From Breviolum minutum Mf 1.05b.01 (Eukaryota > Sar > Dinophyceae > Suessiales > Symbiodiniaceae), in NCBI GenBank assembly GCA_000507305.1, contig DF240866.1, positions 1 through 64,000 of the forward strand: a stretch of DNA of 64,000 nucleotides, read 5' to 3'. The position numbers and the translations under genes were made by a program. Of the stretch, positions 48,491-53,656 are shown one piece after another. Within the stretch, counting starts at the first letter, position 1. Every line of letters begins with the position of its first letter. Below the pieces are notes generated by a model. That model saw only the letters and a list, made by a program, of their open reading frames with translations, made no database searches and was not told the origin of the DNA.

Positions 48491-49457
48491 CCCATCCCAC
48501 CGCACCCTACCCATCCGTTATGTTGCATGCAGCACTTTGAGCAAGTGCTGACTATTAATCAATATCACCACACCCTGAGTGTGACTTGCATAGCTTCCAC
48601 CAGCTATGAGATTCTTTCTTGGGACAAACCTCAGGCCTCTATATGCTTACATTCATATCATACTTTTGATGGAAGAAATCCCAAACAACCACCAGGGACG
48701 TATAAAACCCTGGTAAATAGTGGGATGAACTACCAACCTCAACTGGTTAGCTGGATTTCTTCCATCAACAGCATCACATCAGCTAGTAACATCTACTAAC
48801 TAGCTACCGAAGTATCCTACCGGCTTCAAGTACATCATCCAGTGTGTCAGCCACAATGCGCGACAAGACATTTGTTGTATTTTGGACTTGTCACTTGCAA
48901 GCGAAGCAACTGTTACATATGATCTCTCTCTATATGTATTTACATTATATACATATATATACATACATTTCAATACCTCCTATCCCAACCCAAAATGTTT
49001 AGCATCCACCACCCCTGACTCAACTGCATCAACATACTCCAACCGGTGGGTCCCCTGCTGGACCCGTTTCGCCTCGAGGAGCTTTCTCCGAGGCACCAAA
49101 GGAAGGCCCAGTTTCTCCAAGTCACTGTCCTCTCAGCGACGAAAAAGAGCGAGAGGAATCCAACGAGATGGATGCAGATATGTATATATATATACGTATA
49201 CAAACAACACAACGAAGTACGAAGATGTGTTTTTTTGAAAGCAGAAAACAAAACAAAGAGGGTTTAGAAGTTTAGACTTAGACCAAAAAAATCTGTGTCA
49301 CTAAATTTGGCCAAATCAGCAGTCAAAACAATTCTCCCAGTCTCCCAGTTCGTTTCGAAACGACCACCTCCAAGTAAGCGAGGTCTGCTTTACTTTCCAC
49401 ACCCAAGGTCTTAAAGTTTTCTGTGAACTTCTCCAGGCGTAACTTCACGAGCAAGGC
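27105..49457 (-). CDS. SAM-domain protein of unknown function, at least 19 exons; copia element in one intron
   Basis: Phase-compatible exons can be followed on the minus strand from a SAM domain (49457) through a Pro/Ser/Gly linker to a long basic-hydrophobic region ending near 27105. The exons match no family I can name. Junction phases agree for nearly all neighbours, including across the intron that holds the retrotransposon (47777 to 37916), which is my main reason to treat this as one gene. The start may be the ATG at 50226-50224 (MSSTDSWGKSGPS), but the joining exon is not shown. The end is also uncertain: frame DFITANRLTGDVAEKFRGKV (27184 to about 27105) meets a TGA soon after. SAM domains mediate protein or RNA binding and often sit in scaffolds; the function of the rest is unknown. 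Confidence 0.7.
27734..27848. repeat. MITE-like element, family F
   Basis: Same ends and internal AAATTTACCATACA as 36662-36778. Lies directly downstream of the SAM gene exon at 27859-27970. Confidence 0.7.
28921..29027. repeat. MITE-like element, family B
   Basis: Starts ATACCCTCCTGGGAAC and ends CCAGGAGGGTAT, with internal GATGATTTTCCTTTTCC. Lies in an intron of the SAM gene next to a relative at about 29043-29147. Confidence 0.75.
29043..29147. repeat. MITE-like element, relative of family B
   Basis: Inner arms AACATAGCAATGGAAAATC and the reverse complement GATTTTCCATTGCTATGTT, ending GGAGGGTAT. Confidence 0.65.
30459..36093 (-). CDS. SAM gene central exons, unrecognised domain
   Basis: Exons: 36093-36006 VQDILDHFSRSDARNIREDF; 35428-35360 LPARVALRTMGLLGTGNSFY; 34537-34441 IKKPAAALATRSNNAKLKGM and DWVKSLG; 33057-33036 CGRAMEL; 32711-32660 VMGFTSELRFLAGPVYR; 31589-31560 MMVPVLPRK; 31030-30955 IQAMIPGAEALEAPGSFGGG; 30574-30459 TQAPVPASVTDQFPNWKRYV, then WTHIDPADL. 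All neighbouring phases agree with GA (36006, 32660), GC (35360, 33036) or GT donors. An alternative end for exon 32711 is a GT donor at about 32642. I recognise no catalytic motif and no membrane segment. Confidence 0.68.
32296..32570. repeat. Two neighbouring family A MITE-like copies
   Basis: Copies at about 32296-32390 (right arm AAGGAAACACCC) and about 32471-32570 (left arm GGATGTTCCGAAAATAG). Between them is a fragment of family E (ATGCTCGTCAAAATGG). The first is preceded by (AATA)n and (AT)n runs. Confidence 0.6.
36352..37916 (-). CDS. SAM gene exons downstream of the copia insertion: linker and helical segment
   Basis: Exons: 37916-37875 EPPKSPSRGAGGSK (GC donor); 37429-37396 ETGEHGPGAPG; 36856-36793 AEDPSESATSEELQQLLRDL; 36412-36352 DTLRETSPTAPRRRPHWALS (GC donor). 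Phases run 0, 0 to 1, 1 to 2, 2 to 0 and all join. The S/P/G-rich linker gives way to a short amphipathic helix (EELQQLLRDLRDTLRE). At 36220-36412 all three minus-strand frames are open, so the chosen frame rests on phase agreement with both neighbours. Confidence 0.65.
36662..36778. repeat. MITE-like element, family F (CAGGGGTCATT ends)
   Basis: CAGGGGGTCATTC on the left and AATGACCCCTG on the right. A second copy is at 27734-27848 (CAGGGGTCATTA to TAATGATCCCTG) and a third at about 62575-62686. Shared internal ATTTACCATAC. Confidence 0.7.
37206..37286. repeat. MITE-like element, family G (ATACCTGGAACC ends)
   Basis: ATACCTGGAACC and GGTTCCAGGTAT flanked by (TA)n on both sides. A related element with CAGGAACCCAAATGACCCC ends is at 53200-53290. 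Confidence 0.6.
37591..37701. repeat. MITE-like element, family E (CTAGTTGGTGG ends)
   Basis: TACTAGTTGGTG on the left and CACCACCTAGTA on the right, with internal AATATGCTCGTC. Copies: 11044-11153, 63271-63399, and a truncated one at 24588-24665. Confidence 0.7.
38143..38147. other. Target-site duplication GTTTT (left copy)
   Basis: Matches 46893-46897 exactly. Five bases is the usual duplication made by copia integrases. Confidence 0.9.
38148..38308 (-). repeat. 3' LTR of copia element
   Basis: 161 bp, identical to 46732-46892. In sense orientation it starts TGCAGGATG and ends AAACCTTA. It is unusually short for a copia LTR. It carries the spliced-leader-like motif at 38197-38221. Confidence 0.97.
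38197..38221 (-). promoter_or_regulatory. Spliced-leader-like motif in 3' LTR
   Basis: In sense the LTR reads TCCG, then GTAGCCATTTT, then six to eight diverged bases ending in CAAG. The dinoflagellate spliced leader shares GTAGCCATTTT (11 of 11) and the terminal CAAG. The match is seen in the sequence; the leader sequence is established knowledge; any function is inference. Confidence 0.5.
38309..38317 (-). promoter_or_regulatory. Polypurine tract
   Basis: In sense the sequence just before the 3' LTR is AAGGGGGAG followed by TGCAGG. A purine run touching the 3' LTR is the expected plus-strand primer site for reverse transcription. Confidence 0.85.
38424..43739 (-). CDS. Copia Pol: methyltransferase-like module, integrase, reverse transcriptase, RNase H and a long C-terminal extension
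   Basis: 1771 codons; the first about 23 are probably not translated as such, because the preceding frame overlaps by 133 bp. Residues about 24-200: methyltransferase-like module (LEIDV, GGPNCRTRSV 67-76, FLLEQP, QGDYGG). Integrase: HHCC finger about 258-273, catalytic D297, D444 and E480, with a Glu/Asp-rich insert (about 329-400) between the first two. RT: about 690-960 with LTVDVKVAFLNAPL and YVDD 901-904. RNase H: SDASFAP about 1081, AEAEL 1120, LHIDN 1152, ADIGTK 1203. After residue about 1225: two membrane segments (about 1289-1304 and 1354-1377), a basic/coiled-coil and acidic low-complexity region, and a tandem zinc-like pair at 1698-1765. The intact catalytic residues suggest activity. 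Confidence 0.9.
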   Translation of the reverse strand: MEARWVCAAPLCRRGIWLHLCTEAGGREKQVLEIDVKRGENHDMRRSSCYGSLMRLALDGQVSTLIGGPNCRTRSVLRMYDGGPPPVRSWGGGEFGIVNASEAEIKKVQHDDEMMWKMILLYLVANASRKALKKDDGRRASVGFLLEQPAPPEYKPEVVSFWWTSQWRSLQQLESLELLTVNQGDYGGDAVKPTGLGTNLDVAEGRLRGQGRARPMNGSGDSSSLARWAPGLMKAVAISVMNLLGIKPRLKAINWEQHLKQGHYPFHKDCRICQEAAAKDRPHRRLRHPKAGILSMDLAGPLRREPDHEAQKRYILVGAFTWIVPRGKTTDEKPPEVEEGAPVIDQDEALEEEQVLIEGLPPPEPEQASPGHHDVHDEEHRDKGQEGYEEEGNGGEDHEDFEVEVYRLAIPIEDRTAEKVLDAVIQMYLQLRADGFQIQQIHTDKAREFVAKGLVAWCKNRNIYKTTTSGDSPQQNGRAERAVQYVKARIRVLLLSASWSAARWPLACWNIHSMERLRRNQRKVTAPPFGTEVLVRKRYWKSKELEPTHERVHYVAPVPEVHGHLVVESNGAFRVAAYVMASTKEPPESEETWIAIKTEIEDREDEIEVRRRIRGKTAVKVLDVGEEPNDEETWKNSLQKVVEEESVRMVEDDEEVGVVLYRRLRSIKAAATDETAPEDVLRTRIVPIFEFLRDAEEWRPAVEAEMKQLFEEKKALIATNLNYVQQLKQVGKFVTVIPSKLVITLKPGPRRKVRIVACGNFIEFRGEELFASGADSAALRLLLKIASEGRWNLLTVDVKVAFLNAPLVTSRKDGSEEDQIYALKPPSLLLRLGYAKEDEVWIAEKAMYGLRQSPRSWSLHRDSTLVNLVIPGLKLRQTASEQNLWAIEDDEYQLVGLILVYVDDMLICGRGEVPEVVLRVLQDVWETSPPERIDEASTSKFLGMEITKVNGMLKATQTAFIKERLVINLGEGWETMKGHPTPCGREIIEIEEEQEIKPEEVKEAQRIVGELLWLVTRSRMDLMYVTARLAQHVLRAPRAVKRLSRQVWSYLRRTLHQGLLFLPDPGCGWAGEPRKGLEAFSDASFAPAGQHSIGSVIIQWNGSPMLWRAGKQPYLTMSAAEAELTEAVEAMTCGDSFEALIGELVKEYPKTLHIDNTAAIQLMAEENGSWRTRHLRLRSSHLRWRIARMDWRINHCPGERMLADIGTKPLAAQRFEELKVLCGMSDEKEEPRVGAERTPTTTSVPQEGLQQALRMIAMATLLTKAASEDAGEVNRDVNEEKIYSDDIKIYLVMILVGIGLGWVLKHRSWLRIEVKGTKWMMRLLVSTMVLRRVEAPNGEGNEDEDHARRENDGVMWMIVALYTFLIVVAVNTFQWVFSTWRTVAENVESGLEERRGATAYQRMRILAAQRSLREAERRRNEAEDALFQEIVQAYYPATPTSQRQRDSRSRSMLRSRSGRSSRRSDEESPSGRRSFTEENTPEEERRDTRSQSTRNYASRSEEGTPGERFNVFGRPDDEEDLDQGEERLHREEGERDGRGSNQAEEAQGTPDVPRAVDLPEYRGPGRYVEDASRGLRRRLDYQEGEDLQEAPEEEEPQHDSPFEDDEMSVRSDHEVQVLQEGEGVAQGPAQGRREDVGPDLQPDQEPEDEVPEDRREGEGQGPRRGDGPERHEGDVPPDPPGELPANEIWVTPMGTRYHLSRRCPTLASSRVIRRSEWCQYCARRERALVRPRVHIATLGDVAHVDRDCVMVGLRAPTTYPCCQVCPTPRGV
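43607..45133 (-). CDS. Copia Gag C-terminus, double zinc finger and aspartic protease
   Basis: 508 codons, overlapping Gag by 193 bp in the -1 frame. Genuine homology seems to start near residue 32 (ILNSHQELAFRISL). Then comes a Gly/Lys-rich basic stretch. A CCCH finger follows at residues 140-159 (C-x8-C-x5-C-x3-H), then a CCHC knuckle at 168-181 (CYSCGSVDHYAPDC), a leucine-rich helix, and the protease active site LLDSGATHPM at about 286-295. The last 39 residues begin the methyltransferase-like module (VLHLYAGEASGYTF). A CCCH finger beside the usual knuckle is not normal in copia Gag. Confidence 0.85.
   Translation of the reverse strand: MDPLAETSDGRQGFGSGPDSPNERTVKDDKRILNSHQELAFRISLARNTLQVDSIPTHTSVEKIANHMLAEFEQVAHQDRKSKDMAPAGEVSKLKEFRPSEAAGEGGKGKGKDGKGKDAGKGSEKGPSGGAQGSGGEVKCRFYLTDAGCRKGRDCKFSHDQSDGKRRCYSCGSVDHYAPDCPRKSSSPTRDPQNKQKTAKNLEEGKEDTSKPPSEGGSGQSDGETMQQLLSEANKMLKTLSMKEKPVTVTHDERMRALQEQLDELKVKTLKTLKLTRITRGGVSGLLDSGATHPMRAAHRGEPAHSYKKVEVTLASGKTEELKMSPKGVMVLDGKDADYVEPIVPMGMLVTKLRCQLHWNDQGLHVWHPKRGYIDVTVQNGCPQIPKALALKLIQELEQAEGDLLQYHSKGLTWETRLQERAWLRSLVNSHPVFEGLPEALKDKLVVTPEEDVKMLPANRRARKIWKRDGCVLHLYAGEASGYTFALKQEEEKNKFLRSTSSAERTTT
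44941..46716 (-). CDS. Copia Gag, first frame
   Basis: Start chosen at ATG 46716-46714 (MNALSILRGRR), four bases inside the primer-binding site. The frame stays open upstream into the LTR but there has no ATG. 591 codons. It contains a Gln/Glu-rich coiled coil (EELQRRLAELQEKKRKANEE), a charged region, then the capsid-like domain with W-rich helices (LGDWVATIEPF, EWWSLLWKEANEWYDRH). Near its end the sequence PDPTVLMKGLSKM is followed in family members by a helix that here lies in the next frame (LNSHQELAFRISLARNT). The last about 20 codons before the stop at 44941 therefore look out of frame. Gag would assemble the virus-like particle in which reverse transcription occurs. Confidence 0.85.
   Translation of the reverse strand: MNALSILRGRRAMTPQLEEHREDAPNGSGLGLEIIGQEMVPVIPLTPSAVGGEGSRAPEEEQALAIVPRGDDPQELGGDSVGLQGGVLRDDPGLHEGEVATTTLVATAGVVPNGDVAGAGAGQSVTPVPSERGQNGAWPGGPVARMPMSFGPKAGSPEPPPLFDFEQLRRFQELYEAAPGIYGRMDTVPVDRPQFLDEEEELQRRLAELQEKKRKANEELMRRQVVLQQQQERDRQLQEVREGLDLGAIRQVMEENMKLKEELQSLKGAAGERQTPVKDEFKTPENIPMEKRNSTSEGDPARKLDLDPKSQQDTGLPRGSQEGDPKGLQREPREGDPPTGDTMKFMMTMLEGMQKLMMSREGFKDPSAVEVVKNSIELPKLVEWSQETGPIDLGDWVATIEPFIEDLSDGAAEWWSLLWKEANEWYDRHQAMTPLERLSHEVVATEELAQAKWARLERRAAGMLMAAIPQSVREEVVSTRRVTVLGIITKLLVVYQPGGLAEKSLILTSLESPKEETTLQGAVQALRRWIRWRRRAMDVKVSVPDPTVLMKGLSKMTREFSILTRSWRSGFRWLATPSRWTQFQPTPLWRR
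46720..46731 (-). promoter_or_regulatory. Primer-binding site for initiator tRNA-Met half-molecule
   Basis: The 12 bases next to the 5' LTR read GGTTATGAGCCC in sense. This is complementary to GGGCTCATAACC, the anticodon stem-loop of initiator tRNA-Met in the yeast-type sequence. Drosophila copia is primed the same way, from an internal part of initiator tRNA-Met rather than its 3' CCA end. The tRNA match comes from known tRNA sequences; the dinoflagellate tRNA itself was not checked. Confidence 0.8.
46732..46892 (-). repeat. 5' LTR of copia element
   Basis: 161 bp, identical to 38148-38308. It is followed in sense orientation directly by the primer-binding site. Its outer flank is GTTTT (46893-46897), the target-site duplication. 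Confidence 0.97.
46781..46805 (-). promoter_or_regulatory. Spliced-leader-like motif in 5' LTR
   Basis: Identical to the copy at 38197-38221. In the 5' LTR it lies about 50 bases before the primer-binding site, so it would fall in the 5' leader of the element's transcript. Confidence 0.5.
46893..46897. other. Target-site duplication GTTTT (right copy)
   Basis: Matches 38143-38147 exactly and abuts the 5' LTR of the copia element. Confidence 0.9.
46898..47776 (-). other. SAM gene intron, part upstream of the copia insertion
   Basis: Between the exon ending at 47777 and the copia 5' LTR I see AT-rich sequence and an inverted repeat at about 47075-47170 (TTTAACATGGAACCTGAAAA and TTCCAGGTTCCATGTTAA). 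No exon is supported. Confidence 0.5.
47777..48168 (-). CDS. SAM gene linker exons upstream of the copia insertion
   Basis: Exon 48168-48139 (AAGGQWRHGQ, GC donor) and exon 47857-47777 (ASGLPSAPSDPPSPKPAPVT, then ALPPVEE, GT donor) are both phase 0. They form a proline-rich, probably disordered linker after the SAM domain. The next exon in transcript order lies on the other side of the retrotransposon at 37916. Base composition is much more GC-rich than the flanking introns, which supports coding status. Confidence 0.65.
47915..48020. repeat. MITE-like element, family D
   Basis: TACTGTTGATGGACAAAATC to GATTTTGTCCATCAACAGTA: the 20-bp arms are exact reverse complements. It sits in the intron between SAM gene exons 48139 and 47857. 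Confidence 0.8.
48396..48490. repeat. CTC / CAT trinucleotide repeat
   Basis: (CTC)n, then (CGT)n, then (CAT)n. The open frames through it (poly-Ser, poly-Asp) are products of the repeat, not genes. Confidence 0.9.
49064..49457 (-). CDS. SAM domain encoded by two exons
   Basis: Exon 49457-49368 (30 codons) reads ALLVKLRLEKFTENFKTLGV and ends ADLAYLE. Exon 49129-49064 (22 codons) reads DSDLEKLGLPLVPRRKLLEA. Joined in phase 0 they give the five-helix SAM pattern: a leucine-rich first helix with LEKF, a D-L-x-x-L turn, then DLEKLGL followed by a PRRKLL C-terminal helix. The second exon's acceptor is GAGAG before GACAGT. Its donor is taken as GTCCAG, with a GA donor 8 bases further on as an alternative. 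Recognition is by pattern only. Confidence 0.75.
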
Positions 49458-49981
49458 CTTCAGTAGAGGAACAACGCTGCATTTGATGAGGTTCCTGTAT
49501 TCATTGCTGATGTTCACCAAGACAAAATAAGCAGTTGAAACTGAAGTGATCAAATCAAAGGATTCATTTCACCTCTATTTGTTTGGAACTTTTCCTTCAG
49601 ATCTTTTCATCTCCGGATCTTTTACCTGTTGTTTGTATAACAGCTGGAAGGCCAAACATGAGTTTCCCTAAACCGGCAAGAGACTTGCAATTCAGCGGCT
49701 TCCGCGTCCATGGCCAACAGATGTGGTAGATATGTGCCTATGTTCTCTTTTGATAACACTTTTTTGTGACCAGTCCCACTAGCCTTCACAACAAACCTTC
49801 TAAACCTGTTTCAAGAAAAATCACCCTCCATACGCTCCATGCTGTCAGAATCTTTCAGAGTGCAATAACTCATGCCCTGTGGGCACATTTCATGCATGAA
49901 AATGCACAGCCCAAGTCTGCCGGCAAAAATTTCACAGATCGGTGAAGGATCTGGAATTCTTAAAGACCAAGATGCTATCCG

Positions 49982-50092
49982 CTACCCTCCTGGGAACTAA
50001 CATATCCCTTCACAGTTCGGTACTTTTGAGTCCATGATTTTCCTTTTCCAAAGGTGGAAACCCCATGGGATATCTCGTTCCCTGGAGGGTAT
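49982..50092. repeat. MITE-like element, family B
   Basis: Starts TACCCTCCTGGGAACTAAC and ends CCTGGAGGGTATC, with internal GATTTTCCTTTTCC. Lies just 5' of the SAM exons. Confidence 0.7.
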
Positions 50093-52163
50093 CCTTTCCC
50101 CAACTTCAACACTCCACTTTCTCCGACGCACGGCTAAGTCTGACGCGGTACATACGTTCAACGGGGGGAATGTGAAAACCCTGCTTCGCTGGGTCCGGAT
50201 TTTCCCCATGAATCGGTCGACGACATGTGATGATCCTTTCGGAGGTGGAACGCCTGGGAATCCTCCCTGCTTGTCTACATGATTTTTCAGACATATCATA
50301 AAACTCAACTTTTGAAGGTGAAGAAGGTGAAGAACCCAAAAAACAAACACACCAAGTCATACACAAAATGGTCGCCAAGCTGGACTTCTGAAGAAGTCAT
50401 GTCGGCTTTTTGACCTGCATTTTTTTGCACAAATCAAGCAATGCTCCAAATACAAAGGCTTAAAAAAAATGAGTCGAGTTCGAAAACTTCCACAAAAAAG
50501 GAGATTTGCGAAACGGGGGGGATTCTTCGGCTCTAAAATACGCCAAAAACCTATGTTTTCCCCCAAAACAACATTCCCTGAGTTTCTTGGTTCCAATATT
50601 TCCAACTCCTCCAAGATGTGTCGATGTTCGGTGGATAAATTCTGCTAACCCCATGGTCGGCATTGACGCAAACTCGTTTTGCACGTTAGCATCTGGAGAG
50701 CACGTTTTTCTTTGTTGGCATTTAGTGCTCCAAATAGTCAAATGGGATTTCTGAGATCTCTTCATGAAGATCTAGCTCTGAATCTATTCGAAGTACAAAT
50801 GTTCGAACTGAAATCAGGTTAATCATACAGTGGCTTGTAGCGACACTGGGTCAAGTAAACATCCAAATCACAAGTCTACCAAAATCCAAAGCGAAGCTAA
50901 GAAGCAATGGCCTTGTCTTAACAACAACTCTTCACCATGTATCTACCCTTTAGACTCAAAACTGTCAAAGAGCACCAAGGCCAAGGGTGCTCAGATTTCC
51001 CGGGTTTCCCCCGTTGATCTGGGACCAAAATGTGTTCGGAAATTGCTGCCGGTGACGTGTTTACGTGTTTACGTGTTTACGGGGAGTCCTCCTTTAGAGG
51101 ACACGTAAAGCCAGACCACTGGACAAAGAGCGTCCGGGGTTGAGAACGACCCCAGTTGTTGCATACAAGCCTTAATTGCAGTGGTGTTGAAATTTCAACT
51201 GTGGATGGAAGAAACTTCAAATGAATTCATTTGTGAATCACAAAAAAGATATCGAACTTTATGGATGGATGTTTTACCTTTCAAAAACATTAAAAAAAAG
51301 ACCGAGTTCATAAAAAAGGACCCAGTTCATAAAAGAAGACCCAGTTCATCTGCATGTGAAACAGGACTACCTTTGGCAAACCACTTGCTTCTTCTACCAG
51401 TCATTTTCAAACGTTCATTTCACCACCTTTCCCTTCAGGCAGAAAACGTTCATCGGATCATTCGGAGATGGATCCCAATGCCTTCTCCCTGACGCAAGGC
51501 AACGAGGAAATGACCCAAGGCAGTGAGGGATTTGAGTGACTTGGGGTTTCACCGGTTTCATCGCGAAAAATCTTTTAAAATCCACCAAGTACCAACCAGT
51601 CTCCTGAAAAATAGCAAGTACTGCAAATCCTCATGGTTTTTTTCCAACAGGGAATAGTAATCTCATTCATAGTTCATTTTCCAGCTAGCTATGTGTACCG
51701 GAGGGTACTTTCCGTTTTGCAAACAAAGCCTTGGGAAAACACAACAAATGATGTGGAAATTGTGAAGGGTTTTGCAGGAAACATTGAGTTCATCAAGAAA
51801 CAAATGGTACATTTCAACTTGAAGTGAGCGGACACATCCTGAAATGAGACAACGTGAGAATACACTCCCTTGGGTATGTAGTGAGACATGCTTCTAATCC
51901 ATCCACTAACTACACATGAAAATACATATCTGCCTTTGTTTATTTTGTTGGGTAGCCAAGTTTAGATTTCCCGACTAGGTACATGGATTGTATTGTCAAA
52001 CCCAGCTGATGTCAAAATCCCATTCCCAACTAGATAGGTCTCTCCACTGAACCCTGAAAATTGTTGGCAAACCTAGCTGAGATGAAGCGCACAAACCAAG
52101 AATTGCGTTCAGGGTTCACAGCCCTGACGGTGGTTGAGAGTCTTCAAAGATAAGGGAAGTGAT

Positions 52164-52268
52164 ACCCTCTCTGAAACTAACATAGCACCTAAAAATGGAT
52201 GGTTGGAATATTAGTTTCCTTTTGGGATGGTCTATTACCAGGTGCTATGTTAGTTTCAGGGAGTGTAC
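52164..52268. repeat. MITE-like element, family C (CCCTCTCTGAAACTAAC ends)
   Basis: TACCCTCTCTGAAACTAACA, then TAGCACCT, on the left; AGGTGCTATGTTAGTTTCAG, then GGAGTGTA, on the right. A related element is at about 10114-10217, with CTGAAACTAAC and GTTAGTTTCAG ends. Confidence 0.65.
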
Positions 52269-53085
52269 TTCCATTTTTGGAACTCGCTGAAGTTGGAACA
52301 ATCATGACCCAGCCTCCAACCATATCTGGCCCCATTTTTGTTGCACCTGTACTATGGAGGTGCTTGGATCGATGAAGTTTTAATGGGCCAACCAAAATCC
52401 AATACGTGTCACGTTTGATTGTGGAGCCAAGATTCTTTAAAAACTTGATTTCTTCCCAACCACAACACAGGAGAAATGTTTTGCTGTCAGTTTTCTAGGT
52501 ACTAAAAAGCGTTAGTTACCGTTAGTACTATGAATCCAATATATTTCCAGGATACCAGGACATCTACCAGAAAACCTACTAGAAAAATGTGCTCCTTTTT
52601 AACTTCCCTAAGGGATTTTGTAGCTACGCCCCCAGCTCCATAGTTCAAAAAAACCCAACACACACCAGCTCGCAAAATTCAAAAAAAAAACTACTAGACC
52701 CCTTAGACCCCTGAGGGTAGGATACATGACTCACTGATTTTTGAATTTTCATTCCCCTCAAAAAAGTTGCATCCCACAAAGTTGAGAATTCTTAGAATTT
52801 TCATGTCCCTCAAAAAAGTTGTATTCCAAATCCCTCCTCGAAACCGAGGAAAACGGGCCGGAAAACAGCCCCAAACCTTCATCCATCACCGGGCCGTTTG
52901 GCTCGCCACCTCGGCCCGGAGTGATGGTTTTTACAAAAAGAAAAGAGTAGAGAGGTTATGTGAAAAGTGAACTCAAAAGTTCATATACAGAATGTACATA
53001 ATCTATGACATAACTGTAAAAGTTCAGGGGATGAACTCGCTTGACTAGTTATTCAGTATATATCATTGATAATCCATTTGATGAT

Positions 53086-53185
53086 ATACCCTCCAGGGAA
53101 CTAACATATCCCACCGAACGGGAAAAGGAAAATCATCGACTCAAAATGCCATTTTGGGGGGATATGTTAGTTCCCTGGAGGGTAT
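53086..53185. repeat. MITE-like element, family B, perfect 27-bp terminal inverted repeats
   Basis: The left arm starts ATACCCTCCAGGGAAC and the right arm ends GTTCCCTGGAGGGTAT. The 27-bp arms are exact reverse complements. Related copies: 28921-29027, 17499-17598, 49982-50092, and a diverged one at about 6905-6955. All carry an internal AAAATCAT or GATGATTTTCC-type core. Confidence 0.85.
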
Positions 53186-53199
53186 ATATAACTGTCTAT

Positions 53200-53290
53200 G
53201 TACCAGGAACCCAAATGACCCCTGTTTTGATTGGAAGTTCGGCCTTGTTTTGGGGGGTTGAAAAATAGGGGTCATTTGGGTTCTAGGTAT
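53200..53290. repeat. MITE-like element, relative of family G
   Basis: TACCAGGAACCCAAATGACC to GGTCATTTGGGTTCTAGGTA, only about 15 bases right of the family B element 53086-53185. Confidence 0.6.
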
Positions 53291-53656
53291 ATGTATAAGT
53301 TGATCTCCTGGAATTTTGTTTATCTTATACTTGTACCTATATAAATGATGTACATGAAATTGGAAGATCAGGTATCACGCTGTATATTTGTTGGATGTGA
53401 AATCATATGATGTGGCAATGAAAAGATGTCCATGTGGGAAGGTCTTCATACTCGTGGCAGATTCATTTCCGTTTGGGAAAGAAAATTGGCAATACTCAAC
53501 CAGCTTGCAAATTCAAGAGACTCAAAAGTGCCCATCATTGCAAAAGCAAAATACTGTTTCCAAACAATCCCTTAAAATCTAAGGTCCTCCATGGTTGGGT
53601 TATCCATTTGTCAACTTAATCTAGTTTTCAAGTCACTTCTCTAACCAACCACCTCC

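Larger units (their letters stand above)
50230..53656. other. Intergenic region between the EF-hand gene stop and the SAM gene
   Basis: I find no supported gene here. It holds inverted-repeat elements at 53086-53185, 53200-53290 and about 52164-52268, plus a GTGTTTAC-type short tandem repeat near 51056-51080. A possible first exon of the SAM gene lies just below its left edge (ATG at 50226-50224). No promoter motif is recognisable, as expected for dinoflagellates. Confidence 0.4.

Noticed and set aside
48292..48799. Poly-Ser and poly-Asp/Glu open frames
   Set aside because: Products of the CTC/CAT trinucleotide repeat with no splice context or conserved residues.
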